From NCBI GenBank assembly GCA_913061275.1, contig CAJXSR010000020.1:1-64000 (forward strand): a stretch of 64,000 nt of DNA. The letters run 5' to 3'. Numbering within the stretch: position 1 is the first letter of the stretch; each line of letters starts with the position of its first letter. This DNA is from an uncultured Paracoccaceae bacterium. Its GTDB lineage: Bacteria > Pseudomonadota > Alphaproteobacteria > Rhodobacterales > Rhodobacteraceae. The notes under the pieces were generated by a model that saw only the letters and a program-made list of their open reading frames with translations, ran no database searches and was not told the origin of the DNA. Shown here piece by piece: positions 9,486 through 17,381 of this stretch. The translations under genes were made by a program, and so were the position numbers.

Positions 9486-10199
9486 ATGATTGACCGTACT
9501 TTAAAAGCCCTGTCTTTAATCCTGAGTTACCCAACTAAGGATCTTCAGGAAGCTATGTCGGAAATCGGAGGCGTCTTAGCCTCTGAAACACGATTAACTG
9601 CTGCTGTAAGACGGGCACTTCGTCCGATTGTACTGGAATTGGCAGAAAGTGATATTTATGTCCTTGAAGAAGGATATGTAGCTCTTTTTGATCGCTCACG
9701 AACATTATCATTAAATCTGTTCGAACATGTTCACGGTGAAAGTCGCGATCGCGGAGGCGCGATGGTCAGCCTGATGGAGACATACCGCGATGCGGGGTTT
9801 GACCCGATGACCAGCGAATTACCAGACCACTTGCCAGTTTTGTTGGAATTTCTGTCAATGCGTCCTTTTGCTGAAACAAAGGACATATTAGCGGATGCTG
9901 CACATATCTTTGAAGCATTAAGCGAACGGTTGACAAGACGTGAAAGCAGCTATGCGCCTGTATTCAAAGCCCTTGTTCAGCTGTCTTGTGCAAAAATAGA
10001 CAAGAATGCCGTGGCAGAGTTGTTAGAGCAACCCGAAGATGATCCAGATGATCTGGAAGCTTTGGATCAGGTTTGGGAAGAAAGCGAGGTCATCTTTGGC
10101 CCCGATCCCAATGCTGGTTGTCCGCAAGTGCGCGACATGCTTGCGAACATGGATACACCTGTAAACCCTGCACCGGCTAAGCCGGTTGCAGCTGAGTAA
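9486..10199 (+). CDS. narJ: Nitrate reductase molybdenum cofactor assembly chaperone
   Basis: A 237-residue, largely helical protein of the TorD/DmsD/NarJ superfamily that binds apo-NarG and allows insertion of the Mo cofactor and FS0 cluster before membrane attachment. The diagnostic segment is the central stretch FEHVHGESRDRGGAMVSLME, in which HVHGESRDRG is highly conserved in NarJ. The C-terminal tail is acidic and low in complexity (EQPEDDPDDLEAL), also usual. It starts 2 bp after narH and ends 11 bp before narI. Confidence 0.96.
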   Translation: MIDRTLKALSLILSYPTKDLQEAMSEIGGVLASETRLTAAVRRALRPIVLELAESDIYVLEEGYVALFDRSRTLSLNLFEHVHGESRDRGGAMVSLMETYRDAGFDPMTSELPDHLPVLLEFLSMRPFAETKDILADAAHIFEALSERLTRRESSYAPVFKALVQLSCAKIDKNAVAELLEQPEDDPDDLEALDQVWEESEVIFGPDPNAGCPQVRDMLANMDTPVNPAPAKPVAAE

Positions 10200-10210
10200 T
10201 GGAGGCCTAA

Positions 10211-10912
10211 ATGCATCATTTTCTATTTGGAATATACCCGTACATCGCACTGTCGGTGTTAATAATTGGCTCTATTGCGCGCTACGAACGTGACCCATTC
10301 ACATGGAAATCAAGCTCTAGTCAGTTGTTGCGTCGCAAACAACTGATCATGGGATCTATCTTGTTTCATGTAGGTGTACTTACAATCTTTGCAGGTCACT
10401 TTGTGGGTCTGTTGACACCGATTTGGTTTTTCGACGCACTAGGTATTAGCCACGGAGCAAAACAGATATTGGCAGTTGTTGCAGGCGGCATCGCAGGCAT
10501 TATGGCCCTTGTTGGGGGGCTGATGTTGCTTAATCGCCGTATGAATGACCCACGTATTCGTAAAACCTCTAGTTTTGCTGATATTGCAATTCTTGTTTTA
10601 TTGCTGGCACAACTGATCCTTGGGCTTGGAACAATTTATGTGTCACTTCAACATCTTGATGGCCACGAAATGGTAACGTTCATGTCATGGGCGCAAGGTA
10701 TCTTTACCTTCAATCCAGATGCGGCAAGCTACATTGAACATGCAGCTATGATTTTCAAACTGCATATCTTCCTTGGGCTGACAATCATTTTGGTGTTCCC
10801 GTTTACAAGATTGGTTCATATGTTGTCAGTTCCGTTGCGGTATTTGACACGTCCAGGCTACCAAATCGTTCGTTCGCGCCGTCAATCCACAACACCTAAA
10901 CGGAGGGGATAG
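10211..10912 (+). CDS. narI: Respiratory nitrate reductase gamma subunit, cytochrome b
   Basis: A 233-residue membrane cytochrome b with five predicted transmembrane helices that oxidises quinol and passes electrons to NarH. The four haem ligand histidines can be placed at H53/H63 and H185/H203; the spacings of 10 and 18 are the same as in E. coli NarI (56/66 and 187/205). The ribosome site GGAGG lies 7 bases before ATG. The basic tail RSRRQSTTPKRRG lies on the cytoplasmic side. It is followed after 2 bp by the parvulin gene, which extends the operon. Confidence 0.97.
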   Translation: MHHFLFGIYPYIALSVLIIGSIARYERDPFTWKSSSSQLLRRKQLIMGSILFHVGVLTIFAGHFVGLLTPIWFFDALGISHGAKQILAVVAGGIAGIMALVGGLMLLNRRMNDPRIRKTSSFADIAILVLLLAQLILGLGTIYVSLQHLDGHEMVTFMSWAQGIFTFNPDAASYIEHAAMIFKLHIFLGLTIILVFPFTRLVHMLSVPLRYLTRPGYQIVRSRRQSTTPKRRG

Positions 10913-10914
10913 TA

Positions 10915-11712
10915 ATGAATCGCCCACTTTTTCCCGAAGTTATCGTCAACGGCGAAGTTATCTCTTCTGCCAGTATCGCCACTGAAGCGCAAAACCACGA
11001 GGCGCCTAAGGGCAAACCAGGTATTGCGTGGCGTAAAGCAGCACAAGCTTTGGTGATACGCACGCTTTTGTTGCAAGAAGCGCGTAATCGTAAACTTGCA
11101 ACTGAGCCAGCAGATCTAGGTGATAAAAGATTTGAAACAACCGAGGAGGCTCTGATCAGGGGCCTTCTTGAAACCGAAGTGAATGTGGATCCACCAAGTG
11201 AAGAAACGGTTGCGGCCATTTGGAATAAAGACGCTTCAAAATTTAGATCGCCGCCACTGTGGGAAGCATCGCATATTCTATGTGCGGCTAACCCCGCAGA
11301 TGAAGAAGCCACAAAAAAGGCCTGCCTCAGAGCTAAAGCACTTGCCAAAACGGCAACGGATGATCCGAAAAGTTTTGTGCGCCTTGCAGCCAATCAAAGT
11401 GATTGTTCTTCCAAATCTAACGGCGGCGCTTTGGGCCAGTTAAACCCTGGTGATACAGTGCCGGAATTTGAAACTGCATTAAAACAATTATCGCAAGGTC
11501 AGATCACTTCTGAGCCCGTAAAAACCCGATTTGGCTATCACATTATACGGTTGGATGCACGTGCAGAGGGCATGATTTTGCCGTTTGATATTGTTCGCCC
11601 ACGTATAGCAGAGGCTTTGGAAAAATCCGCTTGGGCAAAGTCAGCCCAGAATTTCACACAGCAACTTGTCGCTTCAGCTAATTTGGAAGGCATTGAATTA
11701 CAAGCGATTTAG
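10915..11712 (+). CDS. Parvulin-type peptidyl-prolyl isomerase of the nar operon
   Basis: A 265-residue protein with an N-terminal helical, NifM/SurA-like segment and a parvulin (PpiC/rotamase) domain at about residues 115-225. Rotamase landmarks are ASHILCA, the glycine-rich GGALGQLNPG and RFGYHIIRLD. It lacks a signal peptide, so it should act in the cytoplasm where NarG and NarH fold. PpiC-like genes directly after narI occur in several proteobacterial nar operons; a role in folding or maturing the reductase is inferred from this position. It starts 2 bp after narI and is followed by moeA 17 bp later. Confidence 0.85.
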   Translation: MNRPLFPEVIVNGEVISSASIATEAQNHEAPKGKPGIAWRKAAQALVIRTLLLQEARNRKLATEPADLGDKRFETTEEALIRGLLETEVNVDPPSEETVAAIWNKDASKFRSPPLWEASHILCAANPADEEATKKACLRAKALAKTATDDPKSFVRLAANQSDCSSKSNGGALGQLNPGDTVPEFETALKQLSQGQITSEPVKTRFGYHIIRLDARAEGMILPFDIVRPRIAEALEKSAWAKSAQNFTQQLVASANLEGIELQAI

Positions 11713-11729
11713 CCGAAAAAGGAATGGGT

Positions 11730-13010
11730 ATGACTGTTTTGCAAAGGCTGAATGTGCCTTCTTGTGGTTGTGATGAAATGAATATTTCGCAAGGTCTGAT
11801 ATCGGTTGATCAGGCGTTGTCAGTCATCGACGCGCAGGTCAAAGCCGTGGCCAATACTGAGATTGTTTTACTATCTCAGGCTCTAGGTCGCACTCTTGCC
11901 GTCCCCATTTTGGCACCTACCATGCTGCCCCCATTTGACAATTCAGGAATGGATGGGTTTGCCGTAAGAATTGCCGATTTAGAAGGCCAAGGGCCTTGGG
12001 AATTGCCAGTGGCGGATCGAATTGTTGCAGGTGAAGGGCGCACAGTGAAATTGTCTAGTGGTTCTGTTGCGCGTATTTTCACAGGAGCGCCACTTCCCGA
12101 AGGTGCCGATGCCGTTATCATGCAAGAGCAGGTTAAATCGGTTGGAGATAAAATCACAGTCATACATCGCCCTGAGATGGGCGAAAATATTAGGCGCGCT
12201 GGAGAAGACAGGGCAAAAGGTGCGGAGATTTTACCAGCTGGTCATATTTTTTGTTCGCGTAGTATTGCTGCCGCAGCAAGCCCCGGTGCAGGGAAAGTAA
12301 TTGTTTTTTGCAAGTTACGCGTAGCCATATTGATGACGGGTGATGAAACTTTACCCGCTGGTACGCCACTGTCATCTGGAACTATTTGGGATGTTAATAC
12401 GCCAATGTTAACAGCGGCCCTTGCCGTGAACAGTGTAGATATCATCGCAATTGAGCATGTTGAAGATACGATTGAAGCACTTGTTGATAAGTTTGATCGG
12501 CTTTCCACTACCGCTGATTTGATCATTACAACAGGCGGTGTGTCTGTTGGCGAAGAAGATCATGCACACGAAGCTGTTCACAGTGCAGGCGGTCGTATTG
12601 CAGTAGCAGGTGTCGCCATTAAACCCGGAAAGCCTGTGACGATCGGGCGAATTGGCCGCGCAGTTTACTTAGGCTTGCCTGGCAATCCAGTTTCTGCTTT
12701 CGTAACTTGGACTGTGTTTGGAATTCCTATTTTGACCAAAATGTCGGGGGCACGTAAACCTGCAAGTGTTCGCAGGTATGTGAAATCAACTGCACCCATA
12801 TCCCACAAATTGGGGCGCTGTGAGTATCGACCAGCAACTATTGTTGGCATACAGGAAAGCGGCCTGGAAGTTGTCGAAACATTATCAAAAACGCACTCAG
12901 CGCAACTAACGCCATTAACTATGGCCGATGGATTGGTGTTGATCCCAGCGGATATAGAAACAATTCCGCTTGGTGACCTGATTGAATTTCTTCCCTTTTG
13001 CAAAAACTGA
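11730..13010 (+). CDS. moeA: Molybdopterin molybdenumtransferase
   Basis: About 426 residues with the MoeA N-terminal segment (LPPFDNSGMDGFAV at about 70-85), the central MoCF-binding domain (TTGGVSVGEEDH, and TGDETLPAGTPLSSGTIWDVN) and the C-terminal beta-barrel. MoeA ligates molybdenum onto adenylylated molybdopterin. An in-frame ATG lies at 11724, but AAGGA abuts it, whereas it is well spaced for the ATG at 11730. Placed at the end of the nar operon, it likely boosts cofactor supply when NarG is made. A cysteine-rich N-terminal extension (VPSCGCDEM) is slightly unusual. Confidence 0.93.
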   Translation: MTVLQRLNVPSCGCDEMNISQGLISVDQALSVIDAQVKAVANTEIVLLSQALGRTLAVPILAPTMLPPFDNSGMDGFAVRIADLEGQGPWELPVADRIVAGEGRTVKLSSGSVARIFTGAPLPEGADAVIMQEQVKSVGDKITVIHRPEMGENIRRAGEDRAKGAEILPAGHIFCSRSIAAAASPGAGKVIVFCKLRVAILMTGDETLPAGTPLSSGTIWDVNTPMLTAALAVNSVDIIAIEHVEDTIEALVDKFDRLSTTADLIITTGGVSVGEEDHAHEAVHSAGGRIAVAGVAIKPGKPVTIGRIGRAVYLGLPGNPVSAFVTWTVFGIPILTKMSGARKPASVRRYVKSTAPISHKLGRCEYRPATIVGIQESGLEVVETLSKTHSAQLTPLTMADGLVLIPADIETIPLGDLIEFLPFCKN

Positions 13011-13035
13011 ATATCTGACCTGAAAGGTTAACCTA

Positions 13036-13638
13036 ATGAAAATAGCCTATATAATGTCTCCAAGTAAGGGAAATACAGATCAGGTTTTAGCGCATCTGGC
13101 CGCGCAATTAAGCACACAAGGATTGCGAACGTGCGGTGTGGTTCAGATAAACACAGATGCAGATGATTGCGAGCACCCCTGTGATATGGACGTCCAAGTT
13201 CTGCCAGACGGGCCTATTATTAGAATTTCGCAATCCCTTGGTCGTGAAGCCAAAGGATGCAGGCTTGACCCTGAAGCCCTTGAAGGTGCCGTTGCAGAAG
13301 TGATCAAACGGCTGGACAACACAATAGACGTATTGATTTTGAACAAATTCGGCAAACACGAGGCTGATGGCCGTGGGTTTCGTGATATTATAGGGGAAGC
13401 ATTGTCACTAAACATTCCAGTAATCACTGGTGTAAATGCTCTGAACTTGGATGCGTTCCAGGAATTTTCAGGCGAATATGCGACAGCCGTTGAACCAACC
13501 GTAAATGCCCTATCTGGATGGCTGCAATATGTTATGGATAAAGCTGGGCGTATCAAAGTTGAGTGCCCCTCTAATTCTCACTTAAGCCGCAGTTCTGGAC
13601 AAATATTGGACAAAAGTATTGAAGAGAGCATTACCTGA
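13036..13638 (+). CDS. DUF2478 family protein (probable Mo-linked nucleotide-binding protein)
   Basis: A 200-residue protein matching the DUF2478 pattern as I know it: a beta-strand/loop start (IAYIMSPSKGNTDQ), ISQSLGREAKGCRLDPEALE in the middle and LILNKFGKHEADGRGFRD, followed by IPVITGVN. The fold resembles small P-loop NTPases, though the loop here (PSKGNTD) is not a canonical Walker A. Family members commonly neighbour molybdate transport or molybdoenzyme genes, consistent with its place 25 bp after moeA as the last gene of the nar operon. The biochemical function is unknown. Confidence 0.75.
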   Translation: MKIAYIMSPSKGNTDQVLAHLAAQLSTQGLRTCGVVQINTDADDCEHPCDMDVQVLPDGPIIRISQSLGREAKGCRLDPEALEGAVAEVIKRLDNTIDVLILNKFGKHEADGRGFRDIIGEALSLNIPVITGVNALNLDAFQEFSGEYATAVEPTVNALSGWLQYVMDKAGRIKVECPSNSHLSRSSGQILDKSIEESIT

Positions 13639-13816
13639 AAGGTAAATATTCATTTAAATATTGAAATGTACGGTAAAATTGATAGTAGAAATTTAAAGTA
13701 GATCAAATTCACCTACCAACGTAGGAATAATGCTAGACATTCACGTTAACGGTGCGTCACATATTAAATATGATGAATTAAGTTAAGAAACCCTCCATTA
13801 TTCAAACACTCAATTC
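13639..13816. other. Intergenic AT-rich stretch after the nar operon
   Basis: No gene is seen. It contains a weak hairpin CCTAC-caac-GTAGG (13712-13725) and a half-matching FNR-like sequence (TTAAA-GTAG-ATCAA, around 13692-13706) with no gene to serve. No strong terminator was found for the nar operon. Confidence 0.4.
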
Positions 13817-13884
13817 TGTCCCACAGGTGCTGACGTTAGACAAAATGAGCACCCGGAGCGGCACTTAAGCGCGACACTTCCAGT
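13817..13884. mobile_element. Solo IS21-like terminus, right border of the nar island
   Basis: The first 26 bases (13817-13842) are the perfect reverse complement of 78-103. The next 42 bases (13843-13884) repeat 16-57 in direct orientation with about 7 mismatches. It reads as the outer end of an insertion sequence whose body (transposase genes) is missing, because the following 270 bp contain no transposase-like codons and a kinase gene ends at 14159. This leaves the nar genes between two inward-lying IS ends, as in a decayed composite transposon. Confidence 0.55.
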
Positions 13885-14067
13885 TTGTTGTGTGGTTTCT
13901 ATTGGAATAACTTCAAGCATGTTTTTGCCCGCAAGTTTTGCAAACTGGATCAAATTAATTGGTTTTGTAGCAAGTTTTGCAGATATTGGCTTTGGTTCAG
14001 CCACATCATCAATATTTTCAGTAATTCCCACACTATTCTCCACAAATATTTGTTTTACAAAGAACAT
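13885..14067 (-). pseudogene. Possible 3'-truncated small gene cut by the IS end
   Basis: A leftward open frame begins with ATG at 14067 (MFFVKQIFVENSVGITEN...) and has protein-like sequence for about 60 codons, then runs into the IS terminus at 13884 and continues into nonsense. The part before the junction (for example NLIQFAKLAGKNMLEVI) looks coding by composition, but I do not recognise it and no good ribosome site is visible. It may be a gene interrupted by the insertion, or chance. Confidence 0.25.
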
Positions 14068-14158
14068 CGGAAATGATTTTTGTCAGCCGTCAGCGTAGAA
14101 TTGCTAAACTATTGTGTCAACTATTGCATCTGATGCGTTGGCGTATTGCCAGTGCAGA

Positions 14159-15499
14159 TTAGCTAGGGATTTTATCTAGCTCTATGATGAACGTAGTGCC
14201 TTCACCTAAAACACTGGTAAAATCTATCGACCCGTTATGCCCATCCATAATATTTTTTGTAATATACATTCCCAAGCCAGTGCCGCCAATTTTACGTTGT
14301 ATGGTGGAATCTACTTGGGTGAATTGCCCGAATACCAAATCTTTAGAACTTTCGGGTATGCCTTCGCCATAATCTTTTATATAAATGCAGGCTTTGTCGG
14401 TATGTTCTTTAAGTGTTATTTCGACCAGTCCGCCTTTTTCAGAAAACTTTACGGCATTTGATAAGATATTTGCCATAACCTGCATCATTCGATCATGGTC
14501 AGCATTTACAAATACGGGTTTTTCAAGGCCGAAAGTTTTGAATGTCGCGCCCATAGTTTGGCCAAAGCTTTCATTTGCCTCAACGGCTTCTTGAATTAAG
14601 TGTGCTAGATCAACAGGGCTAAGTTTGAAATTCATTTTCCCAGATTCGAACTTTTGCACATCAAGAAGGTCATCAATTAACACCGCAAGGCGGTTACTGT
14701 TCTTATAGGCTATATCAACAACATTATCGATTTTAGGCGAGGTATCCCCTAATCCGCCACTTTTTATCAAACCAAGTGAACCCTTTATGGATGTCAAAGG
14801 TGTGCGCAGTTCATGGCTGACGATTGATACAAACTGGGATTGCATCTCGTATGCATTTTCTGCGCGGTCACGTTCCAATTCTAAATCCGTCAACTGATTT
14901 AGGTTGTTTCGGTAAAGTTTCAAAAAGATCCTTGAGCAATCAATGATGAAGTATAAAACAAATACGACAGTCAAAAACTGTAACCATAAATACGAGTCTA
15001 AGGGGGGGCGTACCACCCATAGATCACGCGCTGGGATGTATAGAAATGTCAGGCTGTATACGGTTAGTCGCGCAATCAGCACACGTAATAATTGGTGATT
15101 GTTCATTGCCGCAAAAAGGGCTGCAGAGAACAAAAAGAACAAGGGTGTGAAATGTACTGAATGGCCTTCTTCATATGCAACAAGTATTACAAATAATGAA
15201 ACTGCAAACGCACTTAATGTGGAACTGATCGTCAGTAGGTGTAGAAATCGAAAAGCGGTTTTGGGGCTTTTCCCATCCCATTTAATAACGCGTGTGGAAA
15301 TGGAATAATCTAGAATTTCAGTTGCCAAAGCAAATAGATAACACGCGATAGCAATAGGGTAGTTATAGAAATAACCCGTTAAAGCGGCAGCACCTATAAA
15401 CATAAACTGCCGTTGCCATATTAAACTTAACCCACCTTGGGCAAAGTCTTTTAACTGTCTTTTAAGATGCTTCATGCCCATCAAATCTGCCCGATCCAT
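14159..15499 (-). CDS. Membrane sensor histidine kinase
   Basis: A 446-residue kinase. The first 190 residues hold about six hydrophobic segments with very short loops, so it probably senses within the membrane rather than with a periplasmic domain. A HisKA domain follows with phospho-acceptor H229 (VSHELRTPLTSIKG) and a HATPase_c domain with N box (NILSNAVKFS), G1 (DYGEGIPE) and G2 (GGTGLGMYI). There is no receiver domain. Its catalytic core is strikingly like that of the PAS kinase at 17382-19088, sharing phrases such as SHELRTP-TSIKG-LGLI, ANES and KTFGL. It lies just downstream of luxI on the same strand. Its response regulator is not fused and may be one of the receivers at 19-22 kb. Confidence 0.9.
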   Translation of the reverse strand: MDRADLMGMKHLKRQLKDFAQGGLSLIWQRQFMFIGAAALTGYFYNYPIAIACYLFALATEILDYSISTRVIKWDGKSPKTAFRFLHLLTISSTLSAFAVSLFVILVAYEEGHSVHFTPLFFLFSAALFAAMNNHQLLRVLIARLTVYSLTFLYIPARDLWVVRPPLDSYLWLQFLTVVFVLYFIIDCSRIFLKLYRNNLNQLTDLELERDRAENAYEMQSQFVSIVSHELRTPLTSIKGSLGLIKSGGLGDTSPKIDNVVDIAYKNSNRLAVLIDDLLDVQKFESGKMNFKLSPVDLAHLIQEAVEANESFGQTMGATFKTFGLEKPVFVNADHDRMMQVMANILSNAVKFSEKGGLVEITLKEHTDKACIYIKDYGEGIPESSKDLVFGQFTQVDSTIQRKIGGTGLGMYITKNIMDGHNGSIDFTSVLGEGTTFIIELDKIPS

Positions 15500-15803
15500 A
15501 TATCAAAAAGTGCCGTTTGTGATTGGCCTTTTCGCGTAACCACTACAGTTATTGCCTGTTTTTTTATGGTTACTAATCTACATGTAAATTACTGTAAAAA
15601 AGCACATACATAAAGCGTTATGCACTGTTTTACTGATTTATCGGTCATAATGACGGTTATTTTACTTAAAAAGTAAGAAAACTTTTCGTTATAATTGCTG
15701 ATTATACGGATAAGTTGTTTATGAATTTAGATTTCAATCTAAGGATGTCACCAATATGAATTGGTAACATTTATATTTGGCAGATTATGGGTGTGAATAA
15801 CAC
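15500..15803. other. 304-bp gap between luxI and the kinase, with two hairpins
   Basis: No gene is seen. Two inverted repeats lie near the luxI end: TTAGAT-ttca-ATCTAA (15727-15742) and GTcACCAAT-atga-ATTGGTaAC (15747-15768, nine pairs with one mismatch). They could end or stabilise the luxI message. The promoter for the kinase should lie in the AT-rich stretch after 15500. Confidence 0.4.
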
Positions 15804-16391
15804 CTAATGCAGTATTGGTGAAAGTTTCATTTGGGCAACTTGGGTTTCAAAACCATCAATCGTCATTTTAGGGCCAGCTGCTTGCGCGTCTAATCCTAGT
15901 CTGCCGATCCATCTTGACCAAACAGCGGGCACGAGCCCAAGAATTTCGGTGGCACCCAAAGAGTGTCCTGCATTAATAAGTTCGCCCATTAAATTAGCCT
16001 GCACACGCATTCGCATTTTCGCGGGTACATTTTTAGAAACAAACACACGCGAGGATTCCCATATATCCTCTGCTACGGGTGCTTTGAAATTTAATAGGTT
16101 AGAGGGGATGTCGTCTAACATTCCCTTCTGGGCGTCGCGTATCATGTAGGAATATATCCCACACCTGGCAGTTGTTGGCGTTAGTCTGATCCCCGCTAGA
16201 ATTTCACCATACTCATGTACGGCAATCCAACGGCTGGCAGGTGTATCATATTGGTCATATTCCATCCCATCTGCTTCGGAAAGATCCCAGTGATTTTGCA
16301 CAATAAAGGATTGCCTACGAGCGCGCAGAAGGTTGGTAAACAGCTTGCCATGATAGTGCATGTTGCTGAATGATAAAGTCGTTGTCTGCAT
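15804..16391 (-). CDS. Acyl-homoserine-lactone synthase (LuxI family)
   Basis: A 195-residue autoinducer synthase that makes AHL signals from S-adenosylmethionine and an acyl carrier. The invariant LuxI residues stand at standard positions: R25, F29, W35, E44, D46 and D49, then R69 and the E112-x-x-R115 pair in WESSRVFV. The length is slightly under the usual 200-220. No luxR-type receptor gene lies in the window, which is unusual since luxI is normally paired with luxR. The neighbours are two histidine kinases, a CheY, an Hpt and receiver proteins, which suggests coupling to a phosphorelay. The acyl chain made cannot be predicted. Confidence 0.9.
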   Translation of the reverse strand: MQTTTLSFSNMHYHGKLFTNLLRARRQSFIVQNHWDLSEADGMEYDQYDTPASRWIAVHEYGEILAGIRLTPTTARCGIYSYMIRDAQKGMLDDIPSNLLNFKAPVAEDIWESSRVFVSKNVPAKMRMRVQANLMGELINAGHSLGATEILGLVPAVWSRWIGRLGLDAQAAGPKMTIDGFETQVAQMKLSPILH

Positions 16392-17381
16392 CTTACTTCC
16401 TGTTTCTTCAATTAAAGTTTCTTACGCATTATAAAAAATACGCACCGGATTTTTTACATAGCGATCCATTAACCGGACAAAGAACGCCAGAAACTTAAAC
16501 TATTTAAAAGAGACAAACCTAAACCATGCCGCACAATTTGATGTTGCGGTCATTGGCGTATTCGGATGTTTGGTACTTATATGCTGTACCTTACAAGCGA
16601 TGTTAAACGCCTTATTTATAATAGTGGGGCTTTATCTGGCAAAACTGCCAAATATGCTCCGTTACTCGTTACTAAATTTGCCTCAATTCTCACTACTCTA
16701 CCCCTAAAGTTGTCTAACTCAGTTCTGATTGCGATAGAAATTTCTCAATTAAGGCAAAATATGGCAAAATAAGGCTGAAATGTGGCTATTGTGTGCAAAT
16801 ATGACACAATTATGTCTAATTGTGGCGAAAATGTGGCAAAAGTGTACGTTACGTAAAGTGTTAAACTTGCCTAAATTTCATAGCAGGGCTGAAAATTACA
16901 CGCGCAATAAATTTGGTAAGCTATTGAGCTAGAAGCATTATTTATTATAAATTCATAGTATTGATTATCAATAGGGATTGCGAATAGATATTGTGGTTTT
17001 TAAAATACCAAACACTATTTATAGTTGTATGCATCTTGGCAAATCCCAAAACCAAACAAATTTTAGGGCCAAAAATGGCGATATTTCCATTTTTAAATCA
17101 AAAAATGCGCAGAATCGGTAAATGTTACCAAACTGCTTTCCGAGGTTAGTGAATATGGTTGAGAAATCATTAAGCGGAACCAAAAATTAACCCGTAAATC
17201 TGAATAATAATTCGTACCAACAAAGCGAAATTGCCTTTTTGCTGCCTTAATTCGGTAACAAAATCCATGTAAATTATATTAAATGCAATGACTTGAATAT
17301 TAATCAAACAGTTGAACCGTAGATACTTTAAAAAGTAAGCCCGAACATAAAGGCTTAGAAGCGGTTGAATGGGGCAGGGAA
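16392..17381. other. 990-bp non-coding divergent region between luxI and a PAS kinase
   Basis: No convincing gene is present; the short open frames lack ribosome sites and protein-like composition. The region is strongly AT-rich and includes the helically phased repeats described separately (16749-16860). It must contain the divergent promoters of luxI and the kinase gene. I see no canonical lux box near luxI. It could also encode a small RNA, but no terminator-like hairpin was found. Confidence 0.4.
16749..16860. repeat. Helically phased degenerate ~10-bp repeats (predicted curved DNA)
   Basis: About ten units resembling ATGTGGCAAA follow one another: GGCAAAA at 16753, 16763, GGCTGAAA at 16773, TGTGGCTATT, TGTGCAAAT, ATGACACAAT, TATGTCTAAT, TGTGGCGAAA, ATGTGGCAAA. 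GGC steps and A-tracts recur every 10-11 bp, one helical turn. Such phasing predicts intrinsic bending, or a row of sites for a protein binding one face of the helix. Confidence 0.5.

Noticed and set aside
16566-16772. Short open frame in the luxI upstream region
   Set aside because: No ribosome site, no protein-like composition, and it runs into the phased repeats.
17284-17312. FNR-like box TTGAATATTAATCAA before the PAS kinase
   Set aside because: The half-sites are separated by one base too many for the FNR/Dnr consensus.
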